The notes under the pieces are model-generated. The model searched no databases and was not told the DNA's origin. It saw only the letters and a program-made list of their open reading frames with translations. A DNA stretch of 60,398 nucleotides, taken from NCBI GenBank assembly GCA_014377705.1, contig JACMPC010000174.1, forward strand, positions 1 to 60,398. Direction: 5' to 3'. The stretch is from Dermatophilaceae bacterium (lineage in GTDB: Bacteria > Actinomycetota > Actinomycetes > Actinomycetales > Dermatophilaceae). This document shows positions 46,894 through 56,267 of the stretch, in pieces. Position numbers and translations under genes: made by a program. Every line of letters starts with the position of its first letter. The stretch's first letter is position 1.

Positions 46894-48114
46894 GTGTCCG
46901 CACGCCTTTTCACGTCCGAGTCAGTCACCGAGGGTCACCCAGACAAGATCTGCGACCAGATCAGCGACGCCATCCTGGATGCCATGCTCGCCGAGGACAG
47001 GTCCAGCCGCGTGGCGGTGGAGACCATGGTCACCACGGGGCTGGTTCACGTCGCCGGTGAGGTGACCACGACCGGATATGTGGACATCCCGCGAATCGTG
47101 CGAGACACGGTCCTGCGGATTGGCTATGACTCCTCGACCAAGGGCTTCGACGGTGAGTCGTGCGGCGTCTCGGTCTCGATCGGCCAGCAGTCCCCGGACA
47201 TCGCCCAGGGCGTCGACACGGCCTACGAGAACCGCACCGGTGGGGTGGACCCGATGGACAAGCAGGGCGCAGGTGACCAGGGACTGATGTTCGGCTATGC
47301 CTGCCAGGACACCGCCGAGCTGATGCCGCTTCCGATCCACCTCGCCCACCGCCTGGCTGAGCGGCTGTCGGCCGTGCGCAAGTCCGGCGAGGTCGCCTAC
47401 CTTCGTCCCGACGGCAAGACCCAGGTCACCATCTCCTACGACGGCGAGAAGGCGGTCAAGCTTGACACCGTGGTGCTGTCGACCCAGCACGCCGGCGACA
47501 TCTCGCTGCAGGGCCTGCTCGAACCGGACATCGCCAACCAGGTGATCAAGCCGGTCCTGGATGAGCTGGCGGCTTCCGGCACCGACCTGGACATCTCCGA
47601 CTACCAGATGCTGATCAACCCGACGGGTCGTTTTGAGATCGGTGGCCCGATGGGTGACGCCGGGCTGACCGGCCGCAAGATCATCGTCGACACCTATGGC
47701 GGCATGGCCCGCCATGGCGGCGGCGCGTTCTCCGGCAAGGACCCGAGCAAGGTGGACCGTTCGGCGGCCTACGCCATGCGCTGGGTGGCCAAGAACATCG
47801 TGGCCGCGGGCCTGGCCACCCGCTGCGAGGTCCAGGTGGCGTACGCCATCGGCAAGGCTCACCCGGTCGGCCTGTATGTCGAGACCTTCAACACCGAGAC
47901 CGTTGCGGCCTACAAGATCCAGAACGCGATCACCAAGGTGTTCGACCTGCGACCCGCCGCAATCATCGAGGACCTCGATCTGCTGCGCCCGATCTACACC
48001 CCGACCGCCGCCTACGGCCACTTCGGCCGCACCAGCGTCGAGGGCATCGAGAACGCCTTCACCTGGGAGCGTACCGACCGGGTCGAGCAGCTCCTGACCG
48101 CTGTCGTGGGCTGA
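46894..48114 (+). CDS. metK: S-adenosylmethionine synthetase
   Basis: A 406-aa methionine adenosyltransferase that makes SAM from methionine and ATP. The N-terminal [20 protein letters not shown], the signature [12 protein letters not shown] and the second signature [16 protein letters not shown] are complete. GTG 46894 lies 7 nt after AAGGAG; a longer frame would run back through coaBC. It is a tetrameric cytosolic enzyme in the family, and supplies SAM for TlyA and RsmB encoded here. Confidence 0.97.
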   Translation: MSARLFTSESVTEGHPDKICDQISDAILDAMLAEDRSSRVAVETMVTTGLVHVAGEVTTTGYVDIPRIVRDTVLRIGYDSSTKGFDGESCGVSVSIGQQSPDIAQGVDTAYENRTGGVDPMDKQGAGDQGLMFGYACQDTAELMPLPIHLAHRLAERLSAVRKSGEVAYLRPDGKTQVTISYDGEKAVKLDTVVLSTQHAGDISLQGLLEPDIANQVIKPVLDELAASGTDLDISDYQMLINPTGRFEIGGPMGDAGLTGRKIIVDTYGGMARHGGGAFSGKDPSKVDRSAAYAMRWVAKNIVAAGLATRCEVQVAYAIGKAHPVGLYVETFNTETVAAYKIQNAITKVFDLRPAAIIEDLDLLRPIYTPTAAYGHFGRTSVEGIENAFTWERTDRVEQLLTAVVG

Positions 48115-48211
48115 GCTTCACCCGTCCCGCACGCATCATCCGCATCACCGGGCAGGCTCACTGCGGCCACGGTGACGGTGGACGTCGGGGCTATGCGGTA
48201 GACCTTGGGTC

Positions 48212-50359
48212 ATGAACGAGGCGAGGACGGATGTGAGCGACCCGCTCTCGCTCGTGCGTGCCGTGGCATCGCCACGCGGGCGCTCCAGGGTGATGCCGTC
48301 GGTGCAGCAGTCCGCCGAGGTCGATCCGGTGGCCCGCGTCCTGGTGGATGTGGGGCTGTCTCATCTTGACCGCCCCTTCGAGTACTACGTGCCCGTCGCG
48401 ATGGCCGACCTGGCTGTGCCGGGGGTGCGGGTAAAGGTGCGCTTCGCCGGTCAGGACGTCGACGGGTACATCCTCGCAAGGGCTGCGACGGCCGAGCACG
48501 TTGGCACGCTGGCACCGCTGCGCAAGGTGGTCAGTGCTGAAGCCGTTCTCACCCCGGCCGTGCTGGCCCTGGCGCGGGTGATCGCTGACCGCTATGCGGG
48601 GACTCTGGGTGACGTGGTCCGGCTGGCTGTTCCGCCCCGGCACGCCACGGCGGAGAAGAACCTGCCCATGGAAGCGCCGGCGGCGTCGGCGGGGGCCGGG
48701 GGTGGCCGGGACGCTGGGGCTGCATGGGCGGCGCCGGCGCCGGGGCCGTGGTCGAGCTACCCGGCCGGCACCTCCTTTCTGCGGCACCTGGCCGCCGGTG
48801 ATACCCCCGCAGCCTCGTGGCTGGCCCTGCCAGGACAGCAGCGTGACCAGGACTGGCCCGCCGCGCTGGCCGTGGCAGCCGCCACGTCGCTGGCTGCCGG
48901 GCGTGGTGCCCTGATCGTGGTTCCCGACCACCGCGACGTCGATCGGGTCGACGCCGTACTGCTTCAGATGCTGGGGTCCGGCAGGCATGTACGGCTCACC
49001 GCGGGGCAGGGCCCGCAGGCGCGGTACACGGCCTGGTTGAAGGTGCTGCGAGGCCATGTGCGTTGCGTGGTGGGGACGCGGGCGGCGGTGTTCGCGCCGG
49101 TCCGCGACCTGGGCCTGGTCGCCTGGTGGGACGACGGCGACGACGTCCTGGTCGAACAGCGAGCGCCGTACCCCCACGTCCGCGAGGTCCTGCGCGCCCG
49201 CGCCCGGCTGGAGGGCGCCGCACTGCTGACCGGTGGCTTCACCCGGACCACGGCGGTTCAGCAATGGGTCGGGTCGGGTGAGGTCCGGTCGGTCTGCGCC
49301 GACCTGGCGAGCAGGCGGCTGGCCGCACCGCGGGTGGTCGTGGCCGGCGAGGGCACGGATGTCGAGCGCGATGGTGCGGCCGCCCATGCGCACCTGCCCC
49401 CGGCCGCGTGGCGGGCCGCCAAGAGCGCGCTGGAGCAGGGACCCGTGCTGATTCAGGTTCCGCGGCGGGGTTACCTGCCGTCGCTGTCCTGCCAGCACTG
49501 CCGTGAGCCGGCGCGTTGCGCGCGCTGTCACGGGCCGTTGGGCCTGACCGCCGCAGATGCGGTTCCGACGTGTCGGTGGTGCGGCACGGTCGCGCGGGCT
49601 TTTGAGTGCACAAGCTGTGGTGGCGTCGCGATGCGGTCGACGGTCGTGGGAGCGCGGCGCACTGCCGAAGAGCTCGGCCGCGCGTTCCCCGGGGTGCCGG
49701 TGCACACCTCGGGCGCCGGTGAGGTCCTGGCGTCCGTCCCGGCCAGACCGAGCCTGGTCATCGCCACGCCGGGCGCCGAGCCGGTTGCTGAGGACGGCTA
49801 CGCCGCAACGCTGTTGCTCGATGCGTGGGCCTCCATGGATCGACCGACCCTTGATGCGTCCGAGGAGGCGCTGCGTCGATGGCTGGCGGCTGCCGCGCTG
49901 ACCCGGGGCGCTGCCCGGGGCGGCGTGACGGTGCTCTGTGGGGCGCCGATGCACACGACGCTGCCGCTGGTCGAGGCCCTGGTGCGGTGGGACCCGGCAT
50001 GGTTCGTCGCCCGTGAGCTCGCCGAGCGGGTCGAGCTCTCGCTGCCGCCGACGGTGCGGATGGCCCGGCTGGTCGGTCCCCGGGTCGCCGTCCAGCGCGC
50101 GGTCGAGGCGGCCGGGCTGGCCGACTCGGTCGAGCTGCTGGGCCCGTTGCCGTGGATCCCGGCCAGCCCGGCGGCCGGCGCCGGAACGGGTGCCGGCGAC
50201 GACGGAGCTGCCCCTAAGATCCAGCTGCTGCTACGTGTGGCACTGGACGAGGGCCCGGCGCTGACGGCCGCGCTGACGCACATGAAGGCGATCCGCAGCG
50301 CCCGCAAGGAACGGGAGCCGGTGGCGGTGCGGGTTGACCCGGTCGACGGGCTCGGCTGA
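48212..50359 (+). CDS. priA: PriA-like replication restart protein lacking helicase motifs
   Basis: A 715-aa actinobacterial PriA. The N-terminal DNA-binding domain (about 40-145, with SHLDRPFEYYVP) is followed by a region where the helicase should be. The Walker A GxxGSGKT is absent, and Walker B DEEH is replaced by WDDGDD. The zinc-binding domain is intact, with eight cysteines in CQHCREPARCARC and CRWCGTVARAFECTSCG. Actinobacterial PriA proteins are known to lack helicase motifs, so this is not a pseudogene. It probably keeps DNA-structure recognition and primosome contacts. ATG 48212. Confidence 0.9.
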   Translation: MNEARTDVSDPLSLVRAVASPRGRSRVMPSVQQSAEVDPVARVLVDVGLSHLDRPFEYYVPVAMADLAVPGVRVKVRFAGQDVDGYILARAATAEHVGTLAPLRKVVSAEAVLTPAVLALARVIADRYAGTLGDVVRLAVPPRHATAEKNLPMEAPAASAGAGGGRDAGAAWAAPAPGPWSSYPAGTSFLRHLAAGDTPAASWLALPGQQRDQDWPAALAVAAATSLAAGRGALIVVPDHRDVDRVDAVLLQMLGSGRHVRLTAGQGPQARYTAWLKVLRGHVRCVVGTRAAVFAPVRDLGLVAWWDDGDDVLVEQRAPYPHVREVLRARARLEGAALLTGGFTRTTAVQQWVGSGEVRSVCADLASRRLAAPRVVVAGEGTDVERDGAAAHAHLPPAAWRAAKSALEQGPVLIQVPRRGYLPSLSCQHCREPARCARCHGPLGLTAADAVPTCRWCGTVARAFECTSCGGVAMRSTVVGARRTAEELGRAFPGVPVHTSGAGEVLASVPARPSLVIATPGAEPVAEDGYAATLLLDAWASMDRPTLDASEEALRRWLAAAALTRGAARGGVTVLCGAPMHTTLPLVEALVRWDPAWFVARELAERVELSLPPTVRMARLVGPRVAVQRAVEAAGLADSVELLGPLPWIPASPAAGAGTGAGDDGAAPKIQLLLRVALDEGPALTAALTHMKAIRSARKEREPVAVRVDPVDGLG

Positions 50360-50393
50360 CAGGTGCGCCCGATGGGCGTGCAGCCGACATCGG

Positions 50394-50399
50394 TAAAGT
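50394..50399 (+). promoter_or_regulatory. Putative -10 box for leaderless HAD-gene transcript
   Basis: TAAAGT ends 7 nt before the ATG at 50407. No Shine-Dalgarno sequence lies in the 47-nt gap. Confidence 0.4.
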
Positions 50400-50406
50400 T
50401 GCGGCC

Positions 50407-51060
50407 ATGACAGCAGTGTTCGACTCTCACAGCGCACCCGTGCCGGTTGAGGCCGTGGTCTTTGACCTTGGCAACGTCCTGATCAGCTGGGACCCGCATC
50501 CGGCGATTGCGCGGGGCGTGGGCAAGGAGGAGGCAACGCGATTCCTGGCCGATGAGGCTTTCGACTTCCACGCCTGGAACCTTCCTCAGGATGCCGGCCG
50601 GCCGTGGGATGTGGCTGAGGACGTGGCCATCGAGTCGCACCCTCACTGGGAGCGGGCCATCCGTGCCTATCGGGCGAACTTCGAGGAGTCGATGGTCGGC
50701 GCCATCCAGGACAGCGTCCAGATCCTGTATGACCTGCAGGCGGTCGGCATACCGCTGTACGCGCTGACCAACTGGTCCCGCGAGCTCTTCCCGATGGCCC
50801 GCAGCCGCTTCGCCTTCTTGGACGTGTTCGAGGACATCATCGTCTCGGGCGAGGAGGGCGTTGCCAAGCCGGACCCGAAGATCTTCGAGATCCTCCGTCA
50901 GCGGATCGGCCGCAGCCTTGACGGCTGCATCTTCATCGATGACAGCATGGCCAACATCGCGGCCGGGCGGGAGGCCGGCCTCAACGCCATCCTGTTCACC
51001 GACACCGGCCACCTGCGTGAGGATCTGTCGGTGCGTGGTCTACCGCTGTCTGCCGCATAG
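50407..51060 (+). CDS. HAD-superfamily IA hydrolase
   Basis: A 217-aa HAD hydrolase. Motif I is VVFDLGNVLI (the second acid usually seen, DxD, is replaced by DLGN, a common variant), motif II is LTNWS, motif III KPDP and motif IV FIDDS. A helical cap lies between motifs I and II (about 30-100). Relatives include small-molecule phosphatases and the phosphatase domain of epoxide hydrolase; the substrate here is not predictable. Confidence 0.88.
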   Translation: MTAVFDSHSAPVPVEAVVFDLGNVLISWDPHPAIARGVGKEEATRFLADEAFDFHAWNLPQDAGRPWDVAEDVAIESHPHWERAIRAYRANFEESMVGAIQDSVQILYDLQAVGIPLYALTNWSRELFPMARSRFAFLDVFEDIIVSGEEGVAKPDPKIFEILRQRIGRSLDGCIFIDDSMANIAAGREAGLNAILFTDTGHLREDLSVRGLPLSAA

Positions 51061-51063
51061 ACT
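51058..51063 (+). promoter_or_regulatory. Putative -10 box of def
   Basis: TAGACT overlaps the stop codon of the HAD gene. A start near 51070 gives a roughly 33-nt leader with AAGGAA ahead of GTG 51103. Confidence 0.4.
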
Positions 51064-51102
51064 GGTCCCTTCCAGCACACCCGACGGCAAGGAACCACGC
51101 TC

Positions 51103-51648
51103 GTGTCGATTATGGACATCCGGATCTTTGGTGATCCCGTGCTGCGCACTCCCGCCATCGAGGTCGTCGACTTCGACAAGGAACTGCGTCAGTTGGTCAA
51201 GGACCTGACCGACACCATGGTGAACGCGCCGGGTGCAGGCCTGGCCGCCCCCCAGATCGGGGTCGGGTTGCGGGTCTTCACCTATCACGTCGATGACGAG
51301 CTGGGCCACCTGATCAACCCCAGTCTCGACCTGTCCTGCGAGATGCAGGACGGCGAAGAGGGCTGCCTGTCGTTCCCGGGTATCTTCTTCGACACTCCCC
51401 GGGCGCTGCGCCTGGTCGCCAAGGGCTTCAACCAGCACGGCGAGCCCGTCGTGCGTGAGGGCTCCGAGCTGCTGGCCCGGTGCATCCAGCACGAGACCGA
51501 CCATCTGGACGGCATCCTGTTCATCGACCGGATGGACAAGGCGCAACGCAAGCTGGCCATGAAGGCGATCCGGGATGCGGAGTGGGCCGGCCAGGAGGCT
51601 CCCACCATCAAGGTCAGCCCGCACGCAGCTTTCGGCTTGGGTCGCTGA
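51103..51648 (+). CDS. def: Peptide deformylase
   Basis: A 181-aa metallopeptidase that removes the N-terminal formyl group from new proteins. Its three motifs are present: GAGLAAPQ (44-51), EGCLSFPG with the metal Cys, and QHETDHLDG with the two metal His and catalytic Glu. GTG 51103. It lies next to fmt, which adds the formyl group to the initiator tRNA. Confidence 0.96.
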   Translation: MSIMDIRIFGDPVLRTPAIEVVDFDKELRQLVKDLTDTMVNAPGAGLAAPQIGVGLRVFTYHVDDELGHLINPSLDLSCEMQDGEEGCLSFPGIFFDTPRALRLVAKGFNQHGEPVVREGSELLARCIQHETDHLDGILFIDRMDKAQRKLAMKAIRDAEWAGQEAPTIKVSPHAAFGLGR

Positions 51649-51652
51649 CCGA

Positions 51653-52648
51653 GTGCGGCTCGTCTTTGCCGGTACGCCGGATGTTGCTGTCCCCAGCCTG
51701 GATGCCCTGTCCGGCTCATCCCATGTCGTGGTTGCCGTGCTGACCCGCCCCGATGCTCCCGCCGGCCGGGGTCGTTCCCTGGTGGCCTCGCCGGTAAAGG
51801 AACGGGCGCTGGAGCTGGGGCTGGAGGTTCTCACTCCCGACCGCCCCGGCGATCCGGAGTTTCAGGATCGGCTGCGCGTGCTGGCTCCCGACGCCTGCCC
51901 GATGGTCGCCTATGGCGCCCTGATCCCCGAGCCGGTGCTGGCCATCCCGGCCCACGGCTGGATCAACCTGCATTTTTCCCTCCTGCCCGCCTGGCGTGGG
52001 GCCGCCCCTGTCCAGCATGCGATCATGGCCGGCGACGAGGTGACCGGTGCCACGACCTTCATGGTCGAGCGGGGTCTGGACACGGGTCCGACGTTTAGCA
52101 TGATGACCGAGACCATCAGAAACGGTGACACCTCCGGAGAGCTGCTGGGGCGGCTCGCCGAGGCCGGCGCGGGCCTGCTGGTGGCCACCCTTGACGCCCT
52201 CGAGGCCGGCGAGCTGAAGCCCGTCGCCCAGCCTGGCGAGGGAGTGTCACTGGCGCCGAAGATCAGCGTTCGGGACGCCAGAACTCGTTGGGGCACACCG
52301 GCGCTGGCCGTCGATCGGCACATTCGTGGTTGCACGCCCGCGCCTGGTGCCTGGACGACGTTCCGCGGCGAGCGACTCAAGATCCACCCGGTCACGCTCA
52401 CCTTCAGCGCTGCCTCGACAGAGAGAGACTCTGTTGCCGCGTCCGACCTGGCGCCTTCCGACGCGTCCGGGGCCGCAGTCCTTGCCCCCGGTGAGGTCGC
52501 CGCAGCCAGGCGGGCGGTCCGGGTCGGGACTGGATCAGGTGCGGTGCTACTCGGTCTGGTCCAGCCTCAGGGCAAGAAACCCATGGCGGCAGCGGACTGG
52601 GCCAGGGGTGTCCGCATCGAGCCGGGAGAGAAGTTCACCGATGAGTGA
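51653..52648 (+). CDS. fmt: Methionyl-tRNA formyltransferase
   Basis: A 331-aa enzyme that formylates Met-tRNA(fMet) from 10-formyl-tetrahydrofolate. The formyltransferase domain has [15 protein letters not shown], the catalytic [20 protein letters not shown] region and the RGLDTGP Asp motif. The C-terminal OB-like domain (about 210-331) binds tRNA and contains a Ser/Ala-rich linker around residue 260. GTG 51653 lies 4 nt after the def stop; its end overlaps rsmB by 8 nt. Confidence 0.95.
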   Translation: MRLVFAGTPDVAVPSLDALSGSSHVVVAVLTRPDAPAGRGRSLVASPVKERALELGLEVLTPDRPGDPEFQDRLRVLAPDACPMVAYGALIPEPVLAIPAHGWINLHFSLLPAWRGAAPVQHAIMAGDEVTGATTFMVERGLDTGPTFSMMTETIRNGDTSGELLGRLAEAGAGLLVATLDALEAGELKPVAQPGEGVSLAPKISVRDARTRWGTPALAVDRHIRGCTPAPGAWTTFRGERLKIHPVTLTFSAASTERDSVAASDLAPSDASGAAVLAPGEVAAARRAVRVGTGSGAVLLGLVQPQGKKPMAAADWARGVRIEPGEKFTDE

Positions 52649-54218
52649 TGAGAGCGCGGGGCCGAACCGCGCGGATCAGCCGGGTGAGCCGCGACGCGAC
52701 GCTTCGGGTGAGTCAAGGCGGGACGCCGCCGGTGAGTCGAGGCGGGACGCCGCCGGTCGGCAGCGTCCCGAACGCAAGCACGGCAATCTCGAGCGCTCGG
52801 TGACCCGGCCGGCTGAGAGGTCGCGCTCGACAGACCCGGCCCGGCTCGCGGCATACACCGTCCTTCGGGCAGTGGCTGATGGTGCCTACGCCAACCTCGA
52901 GTTGCCAAAAGAGCTGAGGGACAAGGGCATCCGGGGTCGTGACGCGGCCTTCGCCACCGAGCTCACCTACGGGGCCACGCGGCTGCGGGGGCTCTACGAC
53001 CCGATCATCGCGTCTGCGGCCGGCCGGGCGGTGGACCGGATCGATGGCAATGTGCTCGACACGCTGCGGCTCGGCGCACACCAGCTCCTGGGGATGCGGG
53101 TCGCTGCGCACGCCGCCGTCGACCAGACCGTCGGGCTCGCCCGGCTGGTCAACGGCGCCAGCGCCGGCGGGTTCGTGAACGCAGTGATGCGCCGGATCAG
53201 CGAGAAGGACCTCGACACCTGGATCGGGCTGGTCGTCCCGACCGGCGACCTGATCGCCGCCCTGGCCACCCGGCACAGCCACCCCCAGTGGATCGTCCGG
53301 GCGCTGCGCGCCGCCCTGATCGGGCACGGGGCCTCAACCACGCACACCGTGGACGCCGACCTGGAGGCACTGCTGGTCAGCGACAACGCGGCGGCCAAGG
53401 TCTCCCTGGTGGCGCGTCCAGGACTGTGTGACGTCGACGAGCTGGGCTGGGCAGGTGCGGCGCCGTCCCTGTTGTCCAGGGTGGGGGCAGTCCTTGACTC
53501 GGGTGATCCTGGCTCGATCGAGGCGGTGCGATCCGGGCGGGCCGCAGTTCAGGACGAGGGTTCGCAGCTGGTTGCCCTGGCCCTGGCCTCGGCCGAGATC
53601 AGCACCGGCGTGGACCACGAGAAGTGGCTGGACCTGTGCGCAGGACCGGGAGGCAAAGCCGCGTTGCTGGCGACTCTCGGCGCCCAGCGCGGCGCGACCC
53701 TCTTTGCCAACGAGCTCAGCGAGCACCGCACCGACCTGGTGCGCCAGACCCTTGACGCGGCGCTGGACTCCGGCATCGAGGTGATGATCGGTACCGGCGA
53801 CGGTCGCGAGATCGGCGAGGATGAGCCGCAGACCTACGACCGGGTGCTGCTCGACGCTCCCTGCACCGGGCTGGGCGCCCTGCGCCGCCGGCCCGAGGCC
53901 CGCTGGCGTCGGACGACCGCGGATATCGTCGAGCTCGGCAGCCTGCAGCGGGCGCTGCTCGTCTCCGCGATCGAGGCCACCAGACCTGGCGGGATCATTG
54001 GCTATGCGACCTGCAGCCCGCACCTGGCCGAGACCAGGTTCGTCGTCTCTGACGTCACCAAGAGGCGCCGCGATGTCGAGATCGTTGATGCCCGGGACCT
54101 GTTCGTGGACGCCGGTGGCCGCCCGATCGAGCACCTGGGCGAGGGGCCGTTCGTCCAGCTCTGGCCACACGTGCACGGCACCGACGCGATGTTCTTCTGC
54201 CTGATCCGGAAGACATAG
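52641..54218 (+). CDS. rsmB: 16S rRNA m5C methyltransferase RsmB-like
   Basis: A 525-aa Fmu/Sun family protein. A disordered, Arg-rich N-terminus (1-60) carries an octapeptide repeated three times. It is followed by a NusB-like RNA-binding domain (about 65-200) and a SAM-dependent m5C methyltransferase domain with [17 protein letters not shown], the motif IV cysteine C408 (DAPCTGLG) and the catalytic motif VI cysteine C458 (YATCSP). The start ATG 52641 overlaps the fmt stop by 8 nt. The expected target by homology is C967 of 16S rRNA. Confidence 0.94.
   Translation: MSDESAGPNRADQPGEPRRDASGESRRDAAGESRRDAAGRQRPERKHGNLERSVTRPAERSRSTDPARLAAYTVLRAVADGAYANLELPKELRDKGIRGRDAAFATELTYGATRLRGLYDPIIASAAGRAVDRIDGNVLDTLRLGAHQLLGMRVAAHAAVDQTVGLARLVNGASAGGFVNAVMRRISEKDLDTWIGLVVPTGDLIAALATRHSHPQWIVRALRAALIGHGASTTHTVDADLEALLVSDNAAAKVSLVARPGLCDVDELGWAGAAPSLLSRVGAVLDSGDPGSIEAVRSGRAAVQDEGSQLVALALASAEISTGVDHEKWLDLCAGPGGKAALLATLGAQRGATLFANELSEHRTDLVRQTLDAALDSGIEVMIGTGDGREIGEDEPQTYDRVLLDAPCTGLGALRRRPEARWRRTTADIVELGSLQRALLVSAIEATRPGGIIGYATCSPHLAETRFVVSDVTKRRRDVEIVDARDLFVDAGGRPIEHLGEGPFVQLWPHVHGTDAMFFCLIRKT
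52683..52754 (+). repeat. 24-bp tandem repeat at the rsmB N-terminus
   Basis: Three consecutive 24-bp units (52683-52706, 52707-52730, 52731-52754) encode G-E-(S/P)-R-R-D-A-(A/S). The last two are nearly identical at the DNA level. Confidence 0.9.
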
Positions 54219-54423
54219 CACCCGCTCAGGCCACGAGGTGACCACACCGCGATCGTCCGGGGTGGGCGGGCCGGCGAGGCGATGGAAGGTGTCGCCGGGC
54301 GGCTGGCGACGCTGCCCGATCCACGACGCGAGCTGAGGTACCCGCGGTCCAGCCGATCGGCATACGCATGAGGGACCGAGGTACGGCTCAGTCCTGGGGT
54401 CCACCTGCTGTCATCATGGGCGG

Positions 54424-55119
54424 GTGGCCTCCGTTCCGCTTCTGCCGATGTCCCCGCGCCAGCAGCTCCGCGCCGGGCGGCTCCCGCGCCGGCTCACCCA
54501 GCTGCTCGCCGGCCTGACCCTGTATGGCGTCTCGCTGGCCATGATGATCCGGGCGCACCTCGGGCTCGCGCCGTGGGATGTCTTTCACTATGGCGTGGCG
54601 GCGCACCTGCCGCTGAGCTTCGGAACGGTCACCATCCTCGTCGGGGTGGCGGTGCTCCTGTTGTGGATACCTCTGCGTCAGAGACCGGGACTGGGGACGG
54701 TGGCGAATGTGCTCGTCATCGGGCTGGTGACCGACGTTGCCCTCTCGATGCTCAGCACCCCGGGCGCACTGTGGCAACGGGCGGTCCTGCTGGCCGCTGG
54801 CATCGTGTTCAACGGCCTGGCGGGGGCGCTCTACATTGGCAGCCAGCTCGGACCGGGGCCGCGAGACGGGCTGATGACCGGGCTGGTGCGGCGGACCGGG
54901 CGCAGCGTCGGGCTGGTGCGAACCGTGATCGAGCTGACAGCCCTTGGCGTGGGCTGGCTGATGGGTGGGGTGGTCGGCGTCGGGACGGTGGCGTACGCCC
55001 TGGCGATCGGACCGGTCCTGCATGTCCTGCTGCCCCGGCTGACCATCCGGCTCGATGCGGCGACCGTCAACGGTCCTTCTGTCGATGCGGACCTGACGGG
55101 TCTGCCACCCGCGGCCTGA
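54424..55119 (+). CDS. YczE-family membrane protein
   Basis: A 231-aa polytopic protein with about five hydrophobic segments (residues 25-45, 58-80, 90-110, 118-140, 165-190). It matches the YczE-type family, seen in the short loop AHLGLAPWDVFHYG and the conserved GxxxGPGPRDGLMTGL segment. Its function is not established. The 205-nt gap before it holds no other recognisable feature. GTG 54424 is the predicted start. Confidence 0.8.
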   Translation: MASVPLLPMSPRQQLRAGRLPRRLTQLLAGLTLYGVSLAMMIRAHLGLAPWDVFHYGVAAHLPLSFGTVTILVGVAVLLLWIPLRQRPGLGTVANVLVIGLVTDVALSMLSTPGALWQRAVLLAAGIVFNGLAGALYIGSQLGPGPRDGLMTGLVRRTGRSVGLVRTVIELTALGVGWLMGGVVGVGTVAYALAIGPVLHVLLPRLTIRLDAATVNGPSVDADLTGLPPAA

Positions 55120-55122
55120 GAT

Positions 55123-55128
55123 TAGGCT
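55123..55128 (+). promoter_or_regulatory. Putative -10 box for leaderless rpe transcript
   Basis: TAGGCT ends 6 nt before the rpe GTG at 55135, and no Shine-Dalgarno sequence is visible in the 15-nt gap. Confidence 0.4.
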
Positions 55129-55134
55129 GAGTCC

Positions 55135-55818
55135 GTGCAGATCTCACCCAGCATCCTCGCCTGTGACTTCGCCAACCTCGAGAGCGAGCTCAACCGGATC
55201 GACAACGCCGACTGGGCTCACGTCGATGTGATGGATGCCCACTTCGTGCCCAACCTCACCCTCGGGCTGCCCGTGGTCGAGGCGCTGGCCCGGATCAGCC
55301 CGATCCCGCTGGACTGCCACCTGATGATCGACGACCCGGACCGGTGGGCACCGATGTACGCCGAGGCGGGTGCTTCGAGTGTCACTTTTCACATAGAGGC
55401 TGCGTGCGAGCCAGCCTCGCTGGCTCGCAACCTGCGTTCGCTCGGGGCGCGCGCCGGTATGGCGCTGAAGCCCGGCACGGCGTTGGCCCCCTATGCCGAC
55501 CTGCTGCCTGGGCTGGACATGATCCTGATCATGACGGTCGAGCCGGGGTTCGGGGGTCAGTCGTTCATGGCGGATCAGATGTCCAAGGTGCGTGAAGCCC
55601 GTGAGGCCGTGGACAAGTGCGGTGGCGAGATCTGGGTTCAGGTCGACGGGGGAGTCTCAGCCACCACGATCGAGGCCTGTGCCGAGGCTGGGGCGGACGT
55701 GTTCGTGGCCGGCTCGGCGGTCTTCGGTGCGGAGGTTGCGGCGAGTGCGGTGGACCAGTTGCGTGAGCTCGCGGCACGGCATTCCCCGGCACGGGTGAGG
55801 TTTCCCCACCGGGCGTGA
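55135..55818 (+). CDS. rpe: Ribulose-phosphate 3-epimerase
   Basis: A 227-aa TIM-barrel epimerase of the pentose phosphate pathway (ribulose 5-phosphate and xylulose 5-phosphate). The N-terminal [17 protein letters not shown], metal-binding [16 protein letters not shown] and CHLMIDDP, the [12 protein letters not shown] loop and the late [11 protein letters not shown] Asp motif are all present. It provides the sugar precursor side of metabolism next to the riboflavin operon, whose DHBP synthase uses ribulose 5-phosphate. Confidence 0.96.
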   Translation: MQISPSILACDFANLESELNRIDNADWAHVDVMDAHFVPNLTLGLPVVEALARISPIPLDCHLMIDDPDRWAPMYAEAGASSVTFHIEAACEPASLARNLRSLGARAGMALKPGTALAPYADLLPGLDMILIMTVEPGFGGQSFMADQMSKVREAREAVDKCGGEIWVQVDGGVSATTIEACAEAGADVFVAGSAVFGAEVAASAVDQLRELAARHSPARVRFPHRA

Positions 55819-55909
55819 CGCCGCCGCGTCGAGCTGCGCCCTGAAAACTGCCTGGGCTGGGCCGGGCGAACTGGGTCGACCTGGAGCTTGAGAGGGGTTT
55901 GAGGGGTCC

Positions 55910-55941
55910 TTGGCAGGCGCCCCCGTTCGCGGTGGCATACT
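55910..55941 (+). promoter_or_regulatory. Putative promoter of the rib operon
   Basis: CATACT (55936-55941) lies just before the FMN aptamer, with a TTGGCA (55910-55915) 20 nt further up, a longer spacer than usual. A start near 55948 would place the riboswitch at the very 5' end of the mRNA. Confidence 0.35.
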
Positions 55942-55946
55942 GGAGG

Positions 55947-56075
55947 TACGTGCTCCGTGATCGGTGTAATTCCGAACCGGCGGTGAAAGTCCGCGACCCG
56001 GCCGCATCCAGCGGTCGGTGAACCAGGTGAAATTCCCGGGCCGACGGTGAAAGTCCGGATGAGAGGCAGCAAACA
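55947..56075 (+). ncRNA. FMN riboswitch (RFN element)
   Basis: The classic conserved blocks occur in order: GTGCTCCGTGATCGGTG, GTAATTCCGAACCGGCGGT, GAAAGTCCGCGAC, a variable arm (about 56000-56020), GGTGAACCAGGTGAAATTCC, GCCGACGGTGAAAGTCCGGATG and AGAGGCAGCAA. RFN elements bind FMN and switch riboflavin genes off; ribD starts about 190 nt downstream. Confidence 0.95.
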
Positions 56076-56267
56076 GCGACGCCCGTTTCATCGACCACTA
56101 GGCCGGTGGTGGGTCAGTCGTGGTGACTTCAGGTCATGGTGGCTTTGTAGACCGTCAGTGTGGTCCGGCATGTGTCTGGGCCGAACACGCCGGGCCTGCC
56201 ATGACCTGTCGGCACCGTTCGCGCCCCGGAGCTCGCCCGAACAGGAGCCGAGTACGAGGGGCAGGAC
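56076..56267 (+). promoter_or_regulatory. Expression platform between FMN aptamer and ribD
   Basis: This 192-nt segment contains a perfect 10-bp inverted repeat, CAGGTCATGG (56130-56139) and CCATGACCTG (56199-56208), enclosing a GC-rich inner fold. No T-tract follows, so a Rho-type or translation-level switch is more likely than a simple terminator. The ribD ribosome binding site (GAGGGGCAGGA) is at its end. Confidence 0.5.

Noticed and set aside
48212-50359. priA as a decayed pseudogene because the Walker A is missing
   Set aside because: The frame is intact over 715 codons, the eight zinc cysteines are kept, and loss of helicase motifs is a family trait in actinobacteria.
54219-54423. A small gene or terminator between rsmB and the YczE-like gene
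   Set aside because: No start with a ribosome binding site, no conserved peptide and no convincing stem-loop with a T-tract was found.
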